Of a DNA stretch of 51,403 nt, positions 8,277 through 17,396 are shown one piece after another. Both the position numbers and the translations under genes were made by a program. The stretch covers positions 661 to 52,063 of the forward strand of contig WTGL01000027.1 of assembly GCA_011523565.1 (NCBI GenBank). The letters are read 5' to 3'. Position 1 is the first letter of the stretch. Each line of letters opens with the position of its first letter. Source of the stretch: Acidobacteriota bacterium (GTDB lineage Bacteria > Acidobacteriota > Thermoanaerobaculia > Multivoradales > Multivoraceae). Below the pieces are notes generated by a model. That model did no database searches. It was not told the origin of the DNA and saw nothing but the letters and a program-made list of their open reading frames with translations.

Positions 8277-10067
8277 GTGCTAGCGTCTACGTCCTTGGAC
8301 ACCCTCTCCGACCTGCTGCTGCTCGTCGCGGAACGCTACGGCCATCGCGAGGGCCTGCTCTCCATCCGCCGCCACCGCCGGATGGAGTCGCTGTCCGCCG
8401 CGGACTTCACGGACAGCGTCCGCCGGACCGCCCTGGCGCTCGAGTCGCGCGGCGTGGCCAAGGGGGACCGCGTCGCACTGTTCGCGACGAACCGCCCGGA
8501 GTGGCACGTCGTCGACTTCGCGTGCCACCTGCTGGGCGCCGTGCCGGTGCCGATCTACCCGACGCTGACCGCGGCCCAGGTCGCCTACATCCTCCTCGAC
8601 AGCGGCGCCGAGTGGGTCTTCTACGACGACAGGGCGAAGCGGGATCTGCTGGCCGGTCTCGCCCCCGACGGCCGGGGCGAAGGCGGGGCCGAGCGGCAGG
8701 GCCTGCGGCTGGTCGCAATGGACGCCGACGCGGCGGCCGAGGGCGGCACGACTCTCGACGCGCTGATCGCCGATCCGGCGCTGTCCGCGGACACGGACCT
8801 CGAAGCCTTCCGCGGCCGGGTGGAAAGAAGCGACACGGCCAGCATCATCTACACCTCGGGCACCACCGGCGACCCGAAGGGCGTCGTGCTGTCGCACTGG
8901 AACTTCGTCTCGAACCTTCTCGCCTGCGAGAAACTCTTCGAGCTGGGCGAAGAGGACCAGGCCCTCTCCTTCCTGCCGCTTTCGCACGTCTTCGAGCGCA
9001 CCGTCGACTATCTGTTCTTCTACCTCGGGGTGTCGATCCACTACTCCCCGGCGATCGAGCGCGTCGCCGGCCTGATGCCGGTCATTCGGCCGACCGTCCT
9101 GTGCTCGGTGCCCAGGCTCTACGAGAGCGCCTACGTGCGCATCCAGGGCACCTTCGCGAGCCAGCCGCGGCTCCGCCGCCGGCTGATCGACTGGGCGCTA
9201 GGGGTCGGCCGGCGGCGGGCCGAACGCGGCGGCGCCCGACTCCGGGGCCTGGTCGCCGACCGTCTGGTGTTCAGCAAGATCAAGGAACGCTTCGGTGGTC
9301 GGCTGCGGTTCGCCATCTCCGGCGGCGCCGCGATCGCCGACGAAGTCGCCGCGTTCTTCGACGCGATCGGCATCCGCCTCTACCAGGGCTACGGCCTGAC
9401 CGAAACCGCGCCGGTGCTGGCCGTCGAGTACCCCGGCGCCACGCGCCGCGGGTCGGTCGGCAAGGCGGCGCCCGGGATCGAACTCAGGATCGACGACGAC
9501 GGCGAGATCCTGGCCCGCACGGAAGGCCTGATGCAGGGCTACTGGAAGAAACCCGACGCCACGGCGCAGGCGGTCGATACGGACGGGTGGTTCCACACCG
9601 GCGACATCGGCCGTCTCGACGACGACGGCTACCTCTACATCACCGACCGCAAGAAGGACCTGCTGGTGACCAGCGGCGGCAAGAACGTCGCGCCCCAGCC
9701 GATCGAGCAGATGCTGATCACGCATCCCGCGGTGGCGCAGGTGGTCGTGGTCGGCGACGGCTACCCGTACCTGAACGCTCTCGTGGTGCCGAACTACGCC
9801 GAGCCGCCCGCGCCGTTCTCCGGCATGGATCCCGCGGAGCTCCGCGAGGACCCGCGCCTCCAGGAGATCGTCCAGGGCCTGCTCGACCGGGCGAACGCAC
9901 TCCTGCCGGCCCATGAACGGGTGCGCCGCTTCCGGTTGCTGGAGCGCGAGTTGACGATCGAGGAGGGCGAGATCACGCCCACCCTGAAGGTGCGCCGGAA
10001 GATCGTCAGCGAGCGCTACCGCGACGTGATCGCCTCGATGTACCTCAAGAGCCAGCGAGTGGGCTGA
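8277..10067 (+). CDS. AMP-forming long-chain acyl-CoA synthetase
   Basis: Activates fatty acids with ATP and CoA; FadD15/FACL-like group. The 596-residue protein has the P-loop YTSGTTGDPKG (about 192-202), the linker-region motif QGYGLTETAP, GWFHTGDIG, the DRKKDLLVTSGGKNVAP motif and the C-terminal catalytic lysine in TPTLKVRRK. The GTG at 8277 is used; a TTG at 8295 is equally plausible and neither has a strong ribosome-binding site. Substrate chain length cannot be read from sequence. It is the last gene of the plus-strand unit that begins at the tRNA, and converges on the DUF3467 gene 30 bases away. Confidence 0.93.
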   Translation: MLASTSLDTLSDLLLLVAERYGHREGLLSIRRHRRMESLSAADFTDSVRRTALALESRGVAKGDRVALFATNRPEWHVVDFACHLLGAVPVPIYPTLTAAQVAYILLDSGAEWVFYDDRAKRDLLAGLAPDGRGEGGAERQGLRLVAMDADAAAEGGTTLDALIADPALSADTDLEAFRGRVERSDTASIIYTSGTTGDPKGVVLSHWNFVSNLLACEKLFELGEEDQALSFLPLSHVFERTVDYLFFYLGVSIHYSPAIERVAGLMPVIRPTVLCSVPRLYESAYVRIQGTFASQPRLRRRLIDWALGVGRRRAERGGARLRGLVADRLVFSKIKERFGGRLRFAISGGAAIADEVAAFFDAIGIRLYQGYGLTETAPVLAVEYPGATRRGSVGKAAPGIELRIDDDGEILARTEGLMQGYWKKPDATAQAVDTDGWFHTGDIGRLDDDGYLYITDRKKDLLVTSGGKNVAPQPIEQMLITHPAVAQVVVVGDGYPYLNALVVPNYAEPPAPFSGMDPAELREDPRLQEIVQGLLDRANALLPAHERVRRFRLLERELTIEEGEITPTLKVRRKIVSERYRDVIASMYLKSQRVG

Positions 10068-10097
10068 GCCGGTGTCCCCGGTGGACCGAGTGGCCCA

Positions 10098-10412
10098 CTA
10101 ATTGACGCGGCCGGACTGGTCCGTCGGGTCGGGGGCCTCCTCGATCACGCCGTGGACTTCCTCGTAGCGCCGCAGGTTCGTGCCCAGGGCGCGGATGATC
10201 CGCTTGAGATGCCCGGGGCTGGTCACGATGCGGGCGCTGACGATGCCCTGAGGTGGAACCACGTTGATGAAGTCGAGGATGAACTCCTCGCGGGTATGGG
10301 TGATGCGCAGCAGGTTGGAGTACGCCCCCTTGAGTTCGGCGTCGCCGATCTTGACGTTGATCGACGAGGACGAATCCAGGTCGCCCTGTTCTTCCTTGGG
10401 TCGCTCGCTCAT
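10098..10412 (-). CDS. DUF3467 family protein
   Basis: Small soluble protein of 104 residues of the DUF3467 family, with no established function. The conserved core runs from INVKIGDAELKGAYSNLLRI through THTREEFILDFINVVPPQGIVSARIVTSPGHLKRIIRAL. Its ATG overlaps the stop of the upstream wzt gene (shared ATGA) and has a GGAGG site 6 bases upstream, so it is translated with the polysaccharide-export genes. No membrane segment or signal peptide is present. That it works with the exporter is inferred only from this coupling. Confidence 0.82.
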   Translation of the reverse strand: MSERPKEEQGDLDSSSSINVKIGDAELKGAYSNLLRITHTREEFILDFINVVPPQGIVSARIVTSPGHLKRIIRALGTNLRRYEEVHGVIEEAPDPTDQSGRVN

Positions 10413-11794
10413 TCCATCCTCCGTGGGTCCCTGGGTACAAGCCAGTCGATCGCCGCTGGTGGCTTGGCGGCTCCGTCGGCGGAGCCGCCGCGGAGCGCCT
10501 CGACCTGCCACTCGTGGTCGGGCAGGTAGAGACCGATGCTTCTGAGCGCCGAACTCTCGGCCACAGTGAACCTGAGCGCCCGGCGGCGGTAATCGTACGC
10601 TCTGCCGTCGCGCGCGTGAACCGCGAGATCGACCGTGTACTCGCCCGGGGCGAGCCGCAGTTCCGGGCAGACCAGGCGTACCCGCACCGGACCGCGCAGC
10701 AGCCGCGGCTCGTAGCCGGCGAGATCGGTGTTCGTGCCCCAGCAGTCGACACCGCGGGGCGTCTTGACGCCGACCCCGAAGACGAAGTCGTCGAGGTCTT
10801 CCCGCGGCTCCACCTGGAGCTCGAACGCGACCGCCTCTCCGCAGTGCACGTGATAGCGCTCCTCGGACGAGTTCCCGGCCAGCAGGCGCGCGCCGACGAT
10901 CCGCGCCTGGCCGGAGCCCCAGCGCAGGATCTCCTCCTCCGCGGCAGGCGCCGTCACGGCGGCCTCCTCCTCCTCTTCCGGCTGCGATTCCTGCTCCTGT
11001 TGGACGTCGAGCGCCCGGCGACGGTCGTGGGCCTCGCCCTCGCGCTTCGCCACGTCCTCGAGATAGGCGTCGATCACGCGCCGCGGCGCCCCGATCGACC
11101 GGGTACGCCCCTGATCCAGCCAGACCGCCCGGTCGCAGAGTTCCTCGACCAGGCCCATCGAGTGGCTGACGAAGAGCAGCGTGCCGCCCCCGGCAAGGTG
11201 CTCCTCGATCCGCGTGATACAGCGGTGGACGAACTCCTCGTCGCCGACCGCCAGCACTTCGTCGACCAGGAGAATCTCGGGGTCGGTATGGATGGCGACC
11301 GAGAAGCCGAGGCGGACGTACATGCCCGAGGAGTAGTTCTTGATCGGCTCTTCGATGAAGTCGGCAAGGCCCGCGAACTCGACGATGTCGTCGTAGCGCT
11401 CCTCGATCCGGCGCCGGCTCAGCCCGAGCAGCGCACCGTTGATGAAGATGTTCTCCCGACCCGAGATCTCGGGGTGGAAGCCCGCGCCCAGCTCGATCAG
11501 GGCGGCCACGCGGCCGTTCACCGCGAGTTCGCCGGCAGTGGGCCGCAACAGGCCGGCGACCAGCTTGATCAGCGTCGACTTGCCGGAACCGTTGCCGCCG
11601 ATGACGCCGACGGCCTCGCCCGCGGCGACCTCGAAACTGACGTCTTCGAGAGCCTCGACCGCGTCGGCCGCGCCCAGTCCGCTGGTCAGGCTGCCTTCGA
11701 GCAGCGCGCTCTTCAGAGTCCGCAGGCGGTAGCCGCCGGCCTCGCGCCGGTAGCGTTTACCCACGCCGCGGAGGACGACTGCCGGCCCGGGCAA
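10409..11794 (-). CDS. wzt: Polysaccharide ABC exporter ATPase with C-terminal glycan-binding domain (Wzt type)
   Basis: Cytoplasmic ATPase of an ABC-2 exporter for O-antigen, capsule or teichoic-acid-like glycans. It has Walker A GGNGSGKST (66-74), signature YSSGM (154-158) and Walker B ILLVDE followed by VLAVGDEEF (174-187). After the ATPase comes an acidic linker (about 255-288) and a beta-rich C-terminal domain (about 290-430) that matches the Wzt_C module, which in characterised systems binds the modified end of the glycan before export. The start is a TTG one base after the wzm stop. A companion permease gene lies immediately upstream, and a kinase/glycosidase-like fusion 9 bases before that. 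Confidence 0.92.
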   Translation of the reverse strand: MPGPAVVLRGVGKRYRREAGGYRLRTLKSALLEGSLTSGLGAADAVEALEDVSFEVAAGEAVGVIGGNGSGKSTLIKLVAGLLRPTAGELAVNGRVAALIELGAGFHPEISGRENIFINGALLGLSRRRIEERYDDIVEFAGLADFIEEPIKNYSSGMYVRLGFSVAIHTDPEILLVDEVLAVGDEEFVHRCITRIEEHLAGGGTLLFVSHSMGLVEELCDRAVWLDQGRTRSIGAPRRVIDAYLEDVAKREGEAHDRRRALDVQQEQESQPEEEEEAAVTAPAAEEEILRWGSGQARIVGARLLAGNSSEERYHVHCGEAVAFELQVEPREDLDDFVFGVGVKTPRGVDCWGTNTDLAGYEPRLLRGPVRVRLVCPELRLAPGEYTVDLAVHARDGRAYDYRRRALRFTVAESSALRSIGLYLPDHEWQVEALRGGSADGAAKPPAAIDWLVPRDPRRME

Positions 11795-11795
11795 C

Positions 11796-12593
11796 TCAGA
11801 CCGCCTCGGCCAGGGTGTCGCTCAGGCGGGAGAACAGGCCGGCGCCCAAGGCCCACGACGCGGCGGCGATCGCCGCCATGACGAGCCAGTCCCCGGTCAC
11901 CGGCAGGCGCCCGAAGAAGAGGAGATCCTGGATCGCGACCGTGAAGGACGTGAACGGGTTCAACTGCACCACCTGGGCCAACCCGGGAGGGATGTCGCTC
12001 AGCGTGTAGATGATCGGCGCCATGAAGAAGGCCAGCACGAGGACGTTGCCGAGCAGGTCCCGAACGTCCTTGAAGTGGACGTTCACCGCGGACAGCGCGA
12101 AGACGAGGCCCGCCACCATGACCACCTCGATCAGCAGGACGACGGGCAACAGCACGAAGGTCCAGCCGGCGATCGGATAGCCGAGCAGCCGGCTCAGGAT
12201 CAGGGCCACGGCCACGATCGGAAGCGCGAGCAGGAAGTGAACGAGGTTCGCCACCACCGCCACCGCCGGCAGCACCTCGACCGGAAACACCGCCTTGCGG
12301 ATCAGCGCGCTGTTGCCGGTCAGGGACGAGCAGCCCTCGAGCAGGGACGTGGACACCCAGATCCAGGGAAAGAGACCCGTCACCAGGAAGACGCCGTAAG
12401 GCTCCGCCGAGACCACGTCGCGAGGCAGGATCTGGCTGAACACGAACGAGTAGACGGCGAGCAGCAGCAGCGGGTTGATGAGGGACCACAGGAAGCCCAG
12501 CACGCTGCCCCGGTAGCGCGCGCGCAGTTCCCGCAACACCAGCGTCCAGACCAGGCCGCGGTAGCGAACCAGACATCGAGCCACTTCGATCAT
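11796..12593 (-). CDS. wzm: Polysaccharide ABC exporter permease (Wzm type)
   Basis: Inner-membrane subunit of the ABC-2 exporter. The 265 residues contain the typical N-terminal LRELRARYRGSVLGFLW amphipathic segment and six hydrophobic stretches (about 30-53, 64-80, 103-140, 143-172, 178-198, 235-255). LNPFTSFTVAIQDLLFFGRLP matches the re-entrant region near the fifth and sixth helices. It pairs with the Wzt ATPase one base downstream. Substrate identity cannot be deduced, because no glycosyltransferases are next to it. Confidence 0.92.
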   Translation of the reverse strand: MIEVARCLVRYRGLVWTLVLRELRARYRGSVLGFLWSLINPLLLLAVYSFVFSQILPRDVVSAEPYGVFLVTGLFPWIWVSTSLLEGCSSLTGNSALIRKAVFPVEVLPAVAVVANLVHFLLALPIVAVALILSRLLGYPIAGWTFVLLPVVLLIEVVMVAGLVFALSAVNVHFKDVRDLLGNVLVLAFFMAPIIYTLSDIPPGLAQVVQLNPFTSFTVAIQDLLFFGRLPVTGDWLVMAAIAAASWALGAGLFSRLSDTLAEAV

Positions 12594-12602
12594 CGCCCGA
12601 AG

Positions 12603-14780
12603 TCATCTTACGTCCGGCTCTTGGCGGCGCTCGACCTCGAGGTAGACCGGCGCCGGTCCGAGCGGAACGTCGCCGGAACCCGCTTCCAGCCCGTCGCGGT
12701 CCCATGCCCTGCGGACGCGGACGGGGGGCCAAAAGGAGCGGCCGCGGCGGTCGGTCGCCCAGAGCACCTGGATCTCCCGACCGGGCCACAACGCCCGGTA
12801 GCCGCGCACTCCCGGAGGCAGCCTCAGGCGTTCGACGCCGGCGCCGGCAAGCACGTGCCGGAGCTGACGGAGGGCAAGGTAGGCCGGCCGCCGGCGCAGG
12901 CCGCCGCCCCGCGGATCGATCAGCCCGTAGCCGGCCGCCGCCAACTGCCACCAGAAGACACGCTCGGCGAGACCGGTCCCCAGGGCCTCGAGGCAGTAGC
13001 GGACGAGGTAGCTGGCCTGGGTGTCCTCGTCGACGGCGACATCGCGGCCGGCGGGGGCGTGGGGCCCTTCCCGAAGCGGCCAGTTGAACTCGGTGACCCA
13101 GCTTCGATCCGACGCGCAGTCGGGCGCCCTGCGGGCCAGGGCGCGCAGCACCGCCAGCTTGCCGGCGAGGTCGAAACCGAGCTGGCGGTTCTCGGGCGCC
13201 CCCCGCCGGTCGACGTAGAGCTGACTCGCCAGGATGTCGAACCGGTGCTCCGGCAACCCCGAGTGCACGAGTCCGGCTGTCGCGTGCGGCTCGAAGTCGA
13301 TGACCGCGGGCGCGAGAACGCACCCGTCCCGGTCCGCTGCCCCCACGGCTCTCGCGCCGGCAGCCAGGAGATTCCAGTACTCGTCCGGCCGCCACACCCC
13401 CCACTTGCTCCGGTTGGGCGCCTGACCGATGAGGAAGGTCTGCCCGAACGGCAACAGAGTGGAGACAGCCTCCTCCACGCGCCGTCGCCAGAGTCCGCCG
13501 TCCCGCACGAGCGACCGGTCCTGGCTCAACTGGAACACGAGCTCGACCGGCCTCCTTTCCGCCCCGCCGAGGATCTCCGCCAGTTCCAGCAGGTCGCCGT
13601 GGAGATCCCGCCAGAGATGGAACCGCAGCAGCACGTTGTCGACCCCGAGATCGTCGATCGCCTCGACCAGGTCGCCAACCGGCGCCGAGTCCGGACCGAC
13701 CGCCACGCCGAGGCCGCTGAACGGGATCCTCTCCACGAACCGATCCACCCGGCGCCGAACGCGCTTCGCCTCGAGAATCGATGCGAACAGCGGTCCGGCG
13801 GCACGAAGGAGCGGACGAGCATGATGGGCCGCGTCGCGCAGACGGACCCCGAGGCGCTGGCTACGGGTCGCGTGCTGGTGAGGCTGGTCGGTGAGCGGAT
13901 CCCACACCGCCCGTTCCTGAGCCTTCGCGGCCGTGTCCGCGCCCGGGACGTGAGGGTGGGCGCGCCGGCGCGGCAGCAGCAGGTCGGCGAAGCGCCTCAG
14001 TCCCCGCCGGGCGCCGTGCTTGGACCGGATCCTGAGACGGAAACCGTGGTGGTAGAGGTCGAACCAGAGCTGCAGAAACCGGGGCAGTCCGCCGTCGCGG
14101 TAGCCGCGGAGGTACTCGGCGCGGTCCGCCTCGCGCACCACCGGCATCCTGCTGAGATCCCGCAGGCGCTGGCTCATGGACAGCCGTCTCCGGAACCGGA
14201 CGCGGTTCAGATCCACCAGGTACAGCTCGGCATCCGTGGTCGGTCCCGACAGGAGCACGTTGCCGGAGGTCAGATCCCGGAACCAGACGCCGTGGCGGTG
14301 CAGTTGCGCGGCCAGGGCGCCGACCCGCCGCAGCAGGACCGATCCGTCGATTTCGGGGAAACGGGCCGCGCCTTGGCCGGAGTTCAGGGCCCTGAGCACG
14401 TAGCGCAACTCCAGGGCCTCCGGCACCCGCCGGCAGACGAACCAGGCGGGGTCCTCCACGGTCGTCGACTCCGCGTAGAACAGCGGCTCCGGCGTCGGGA
14501 TGCCGAGACCCCGTAGCCGTCGCGCCGCATGAAAGCTCAGGCGCGCCCGACTGCCCCGCCGGCGGCGGCGAAGCCTCGCCCGCAGATCGTCGTGACGGAA
14601 CTGCTTGACCACCACGGCGACATCGTCCCCGTCACGGCGCCGCCACGTTCCTTCATACAGGTAACTCCGGCCCCAGTGCAGACTGCGGCCGGCATTCGCC
14701 GGATCGAGAAGGCGGCGAAGAGCCGCTTCGAAGCCGGCATCCAGGTCGCCCGTGGCCACCGGGTCGACGGCGCCGGTCAC
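12603..14780 (-). CDS. Lipopolysaccharide-kinase-like domain fused to a glycoside-hydrolase-like domain
   Basis: A 725-residue two-domain protein. Residues 30-260 form a protein-kinase-like fold of the WaaP/InaA lipopolysaccharide-kinase group: lysine in VVVKQF (Lys59), catalytic loop RDLTSGNVLL (Asp169) and metal site LYLVDLNRVRF (Asp190). After a basic linker, residues 350-640 look like a TIM-barrel glycosidase: alternating strands such as GLGVAVG, NVLLRFHLW, VELVFQLSQ and FDILASQLYV, with WVTEFNW (Glu564) resembling a nucleophile strand. A beta-rich tail follows. No signal peptide is seen. GTG at 14780 is used; a CTG at 14828 overlaps the rng stop and has a better ribosome-binding site. 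It lies 9 bases before wzm, so a role in modifying an exported glycan or lipid is likely but unproven. Confidence 0.7.
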   Translation of the reverse strand: MTGAVDPVATGDLDAGFEAALRRLLDPANAGRSLHWGRSYLYEGTWRRRDGDDVAVVVKQFRHDDLRARLRRRRRGSRARLSFHAARRLRGLGIPTPEPLFYAESTTVEDPAWFVCRRVPEALELRYVLRALNSGQGAARFPEIDGSVLLRRVGALAAQLHRHGVWFRDLTSGNVLLSGPTTDAELYLVDLNRVRFRRRLSMSQRLRDLSRMPVVREADRAEYLRGYRDGGLPRFLQLWFDLYHHGFRLRIRSKHGARRGLRRFADLLLPRRRAHPHVPGADTAAKAQERAVWDPLTDQPHQHATRSQRLGVRLRDAAHHARPLLRAAGPLFASILEAKRVRRRVDRFVERIPFSGLGVAVGPDSAPVGDLVEAIDDLGVDNVLLRFHLWRDLHGDLLELAEILGGAERRPVELVFQLSQDRSLVRDGGLWRRRVEEAVSTLLPFGQTFLIGQAPNRSKWGVWRPDEYWNLLAAGARAVGAADRDGCVLAPAVIDFEPHATAGLVHSGLPEHRFDILASQLYVDRRGAPENRQLGFDLAGKLAVLRALARRAPDCASDRSWVTEFNWPLREGPHAPAGRDVAVDEDTQASYLVRYCLEALGTGLAERVFWWQLAAAGYGLIDPRGGGLRRRPAYLALRQLRHVLAGAGVERLRLPPGVRGYRALWPGREIQVLWATDRRGRSFWPPVRVRRAWDRDGLEAGSGDVPLGPAPVYLEVERRQEPDVR

Positions 14781-14824
14781 GCCGTCGAACTCGAACCGGA
14801 CTTCCGGCCCGTCGGCCTCGGAGT

Positions 14825-16243
14825 TCAGGCCCGCTCCCCCGCCAGTTCGGCCACGACGAAGCGCTCGCGATGCAACTCCGGGTCCGCCTGGACGATGATC
14901 GGCGCTTCGAAGGCCCCCTGCAGGCCGTCGAGCACCGCCGACTCGGAACCGCGCAGGCCCTCCAGGACCTCGGGGTGGACCCGCACCGCTACTTGACGGA
15001 CTCCGCCCCGGGCCCGGGCCAGACAGGTCCGCCGCAACTCCAGGCAGATCGTGGCAACCGACTTGATGCGGCCCGCCCCCTGACAGTAGGGGCAGTCCGC
15101 GGTCAGTAACTGCTCCAGATTCGCGTGGCTGCGCCGGCGGGTCAACTGGACCAGGCCGAATTCCGAGATGTCGAGCACCCGGTGTCTGGCGCGATCCCTC
15201 TTCAACTCCGTCTCCAGGCGGACGAACACCCGCTCGCGGTGGTCCTCGCGCTCCATGTCGATCAGATCGATCACCAGGATGCCGGAAAGATCGCGCAGCC
15301 GGATCTGGCGCACCGCCTCCACGACCGCCTCCAGGTTCGTCCTGAGAATCGTCTCTTCGAAGTCCGCCGAGCCCACGTCGCGGCCGGTGTTCACATCGAT
15401 CGCGACCAGCGCCTCCGTCTGGTCGATCACGAGAAAGCCGCCGGACGGGAGCGGCGCGCGGTTCCGCAGCGCGGCTTCCACCTGGTCATCTATCCGGTAG
15501 CGCTCGAACAGACCTCTCCGGGTCCGCTCCACCCGGTCGAGGAGTTCCGGCTGCACCCGCTCGATGTACTCCGCGATCCGCCGGTAGGCGTCGGCTCCGT
15601 CGACCAGCAGCGCCCCGAAGTCGGCCGAGAAGAGGTCGCGGATCACACGGTGGTCCAACTCGTCCTCGCGGTGGAGCAGAGCGGGCGCGCGCACGGCCGC
15701 CGCCCGCTCCTCGAGCCGGCGCCAGACCGCCAGCAGCGCCGCGTAGTCCGCCCGGATCTGTTCCTCGGCCGCGCCGGTCGCCGCGGTGCGTACGATGCAT
15801 CCCGGCGCGGGAGAGTCGTCGTCGCATGCGGCCGATGCCAGTTGCTTCAGGCGATCCCGTTCTCCGGCGTCGAGGATGCGCTTCGAGACGCCCACACGGT
15901 CCGCGGTCGGCGTCAGCACCAGGTAGCGGCCCGGCAGCGTGATCTCGGTGGTGATGCGCGCTCCTTTGCCCGCCAGCCCATCCTTGGTGACCTGGACGAT
16001 CAGATCCTGGCCGCGGCGCGGCATCGTGTCCTCGCTCCAGAGGTAGCCGTCACGAGCGAGCCCCAGGTCGACGAAAGCCGCTCTCATGCCGGGTAGTACG
16101 CGGCGCACCCGGCCCTTGTACAGGTTGCCGACCTGGCCGCGGCGGCCGCGGCGTTCGATCAGCAGTTCGGCCAACCGGCCGGACTCGACGACGGCGACCC
16201 GCGTCTGGAGCGGATCGCTCTCCACCAGAAGCTCTGTGTCCAT
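14825..16243 (-). CDS. rng: Ribonuclease G/E family endoribonuclease
   Basis: Single-strand-specific endoribonuclease that matures rRNA and degrades mRNA. From the ATG at 16241-16243 the protein has 472 residues. An S1 domain begins at NLYKGRVRRVLPGMRAAFVDLG, the catalytic metal ligands are in VAIDVNTGR (Asp283) and VIDLIDM (Asp326), and the zinc-link CPYC is at 384-387. RNase E's long C-terminal scaffold is absent, so RNase G is the better match. The frame stays open to a TTG at 16300 inside the end of rodA, but family homologues begin near the ATG. It follows mreBCD-mrdA-rodA, a neighbourhood common for rng in many phyla. Confidence 0.94.
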   Translation of the reverse strand: MDTELLVESDPLQTRVAVVESGRLAELLIERRGRRGQVGNLYKGRVRRVLPGMRAAFVDLGLARDGYLWSEDTMPRRGQDLIVQVTKDGLAGKGARITTEITLPGRYLVLTPTADRVGVSKRILDAGERDRLKQLASAACDDDSPAPGCIVRTAATGAAEEQIRADYAALLAVWRRLEERAAAVRAPALLHREDELDHRVIRDLFSADFGALLVDGADAYRRIAEYIERVQPELLDRVERTRRGLFERYRIDDQVEAALRNRAPLPSGGFLVIDQTEALVAIDVNTGRDVGSADFEETILRTNLEAVVEAVRQIRLRDLSGILVIDLIDMEREDHRERVFVRLETELKRDRARHRVLDISEFGLVQLTRRRSHANLEQLLTADCPYCQGAGRIKSVATICLELRRTCLARARGGVRQVAVRVHPEVLEGLRGSESAVLDGLQGAFEAPIIVQADPELHRERFVVAELAGERA

Positions 16244-16286
16244 ACGACGTGGAAGACCGACTTGTCCGCGCGGGTGCCGGGGCGGA

Positions 16287-17396
16287 TCAGATGTTGACAA
16301 ACCGCCGCAGGTCGAGGCCGATCATCAGCCCCGTGGCCGCGCAGCAGAAGAGCATGAAGGAGCCGCCGTAGCTCAGGAAGGGCAGCGGTATGCCGGTGAT
16401 CGGCAGCAGTCCGACCACCATCGCCGTATTGTAGAGAACGTAGCCGGCGAGAAAGGCCAGCAGCCCGACCACCAGCAGCAGACCGGCCGGATCCCGAGCC
16501 GCCAGCGCGATGCGGACGCCGTTTCCCAGGTAGAGGAGGAACAGCGCCATCACGAGGGTGACGCCGGCGAATCCGTACTCCTCGGCCAGGACCGCGAACA
16601 CGAAGTCCGTGTGCGGCGTCGGCAGGAAGCGCAGCTTCGACTGCGTCCCTTCGCCGTAGCCCTTGCCCAGGGCCTGGCCCGATCCGACCGCGATCCGGCT
16701 CTGACGCACCTGGTAGCCCGATCCCAGCGGATCCGCCTGGGGCTGGAAGTAGCTCAGGACACGCTCCTTCTGGTAGTCCTGCAGAGCGAACACCCACAGT
16801 CCGGCCACGAGCGCCAGAGCCGCCCCAACCGCGACGAGCGCTGAACGCAGACTGACGCCGGTGACCGCCGTCATCGCGGCGAGGGCGGGCACGAACATGA
16901 GGGCGCCGCCCAGGTCCGGCTGGCGGGCGATCAGGAGCACGGGAAGCGCGCAGATGGCTACCGTCACCCACAGGCCGCCGCGCGGTGGAACCGGAGCCTG
17001 GGAATCCGCCAGGCGCCGCGCCAGCAGCAGCACCGTCGCGATCTTGCAGAAATCGGAAGGCTGACCGCCGAGACCGCCGATCCCGATCCAACTGCGGGCA
17101 CCACCTGCCTCGTGGCCGAAGAACGTCACCGCCGCCAGCGCGAGGACGGCCACCACGTAGATCCAGATGGCGTACCGAAGCAGAACGGTGTAGTCGACGA
17201 GGGCCGCGATGAGCATCACCACGACACCCAGGGCGATCCACAGCGACTGGCGCGAGACATAGCCGGCCGTCAGTTCGGCGCTCGAGATCAGCACCAGACC
17301 CACCATCGACAGGGCCAGCGCCGAGCCGGCGAGCTGCCACGAGACGGTCCGCAGCCGCCGCACCTGGGACCAGGGATCAGGTCTGGGGAGAAGCAC
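16287..17396 (-). CDS. rodA: Rod-shape SEDS peptidoglycan glycosyltransferase
   Basis: Integral membrane polymerase of peptidoglycan glycan strands in the elongasome. In 369 residues there are about ten hydrophobic segments, the catalytic-loop motif ARQPDLGGALMFVPAL with the conserved Asp, the large periplasmic loop, and the signature GIPLPFLSYGGSFML near the C-terminus. The GTG start overlaps the end of mrdA by 20 bases, so polymerase and transpeptidase are translationally coupled. The PBP2 partner is immediately upstream, which favours RodA over FtsW. Confidence 0.97.
   Translation of the reverse strand: MLLPRPDPWSQVRRLRTVSWQLAGSALALSMVGLVLISSAELTAGYVSRQSLWIALGVVVMLIAALVDYTVLLRYAIWIYVVAVLALAAVTFFGHEAGGARSWIGIGGLGGQPSDFCKIATVLLLARRLADSQAPVPPRGGLWVTVAICALPVLLIARQPDLGGALMFVPALAAMTAVTGVSLRSALVAVGAALALVAGLWVFALQDYQKERVLSYFQPQADPLGSGYQVRQSRIAVGSGQALGKGYGEGTQSKLRFLPTPHTDFVFAVLAEEYGFAGVTLVMALFLLYLGNGVRIALAARDPAGLLLVVGLLAFLAGYVLYNTAMVVGLLPITGIPLPFLSYGGSFMLFCCAATGLMIGLDLRRFVNI

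Noticed and set aside
12075-14516. Very long open frame on the plus strand (about 800 codons) opposite wzm and the kinase-barrel gene
   Set aside because: It is antisense to genes with clear motifs and reads as low-complexity Arg/Pro/Gly/His text without any family motif. Such mirror frames occur over nearly every gene here because of high GC (also opposite gyrA, mrdA and the ppiD-like gene).
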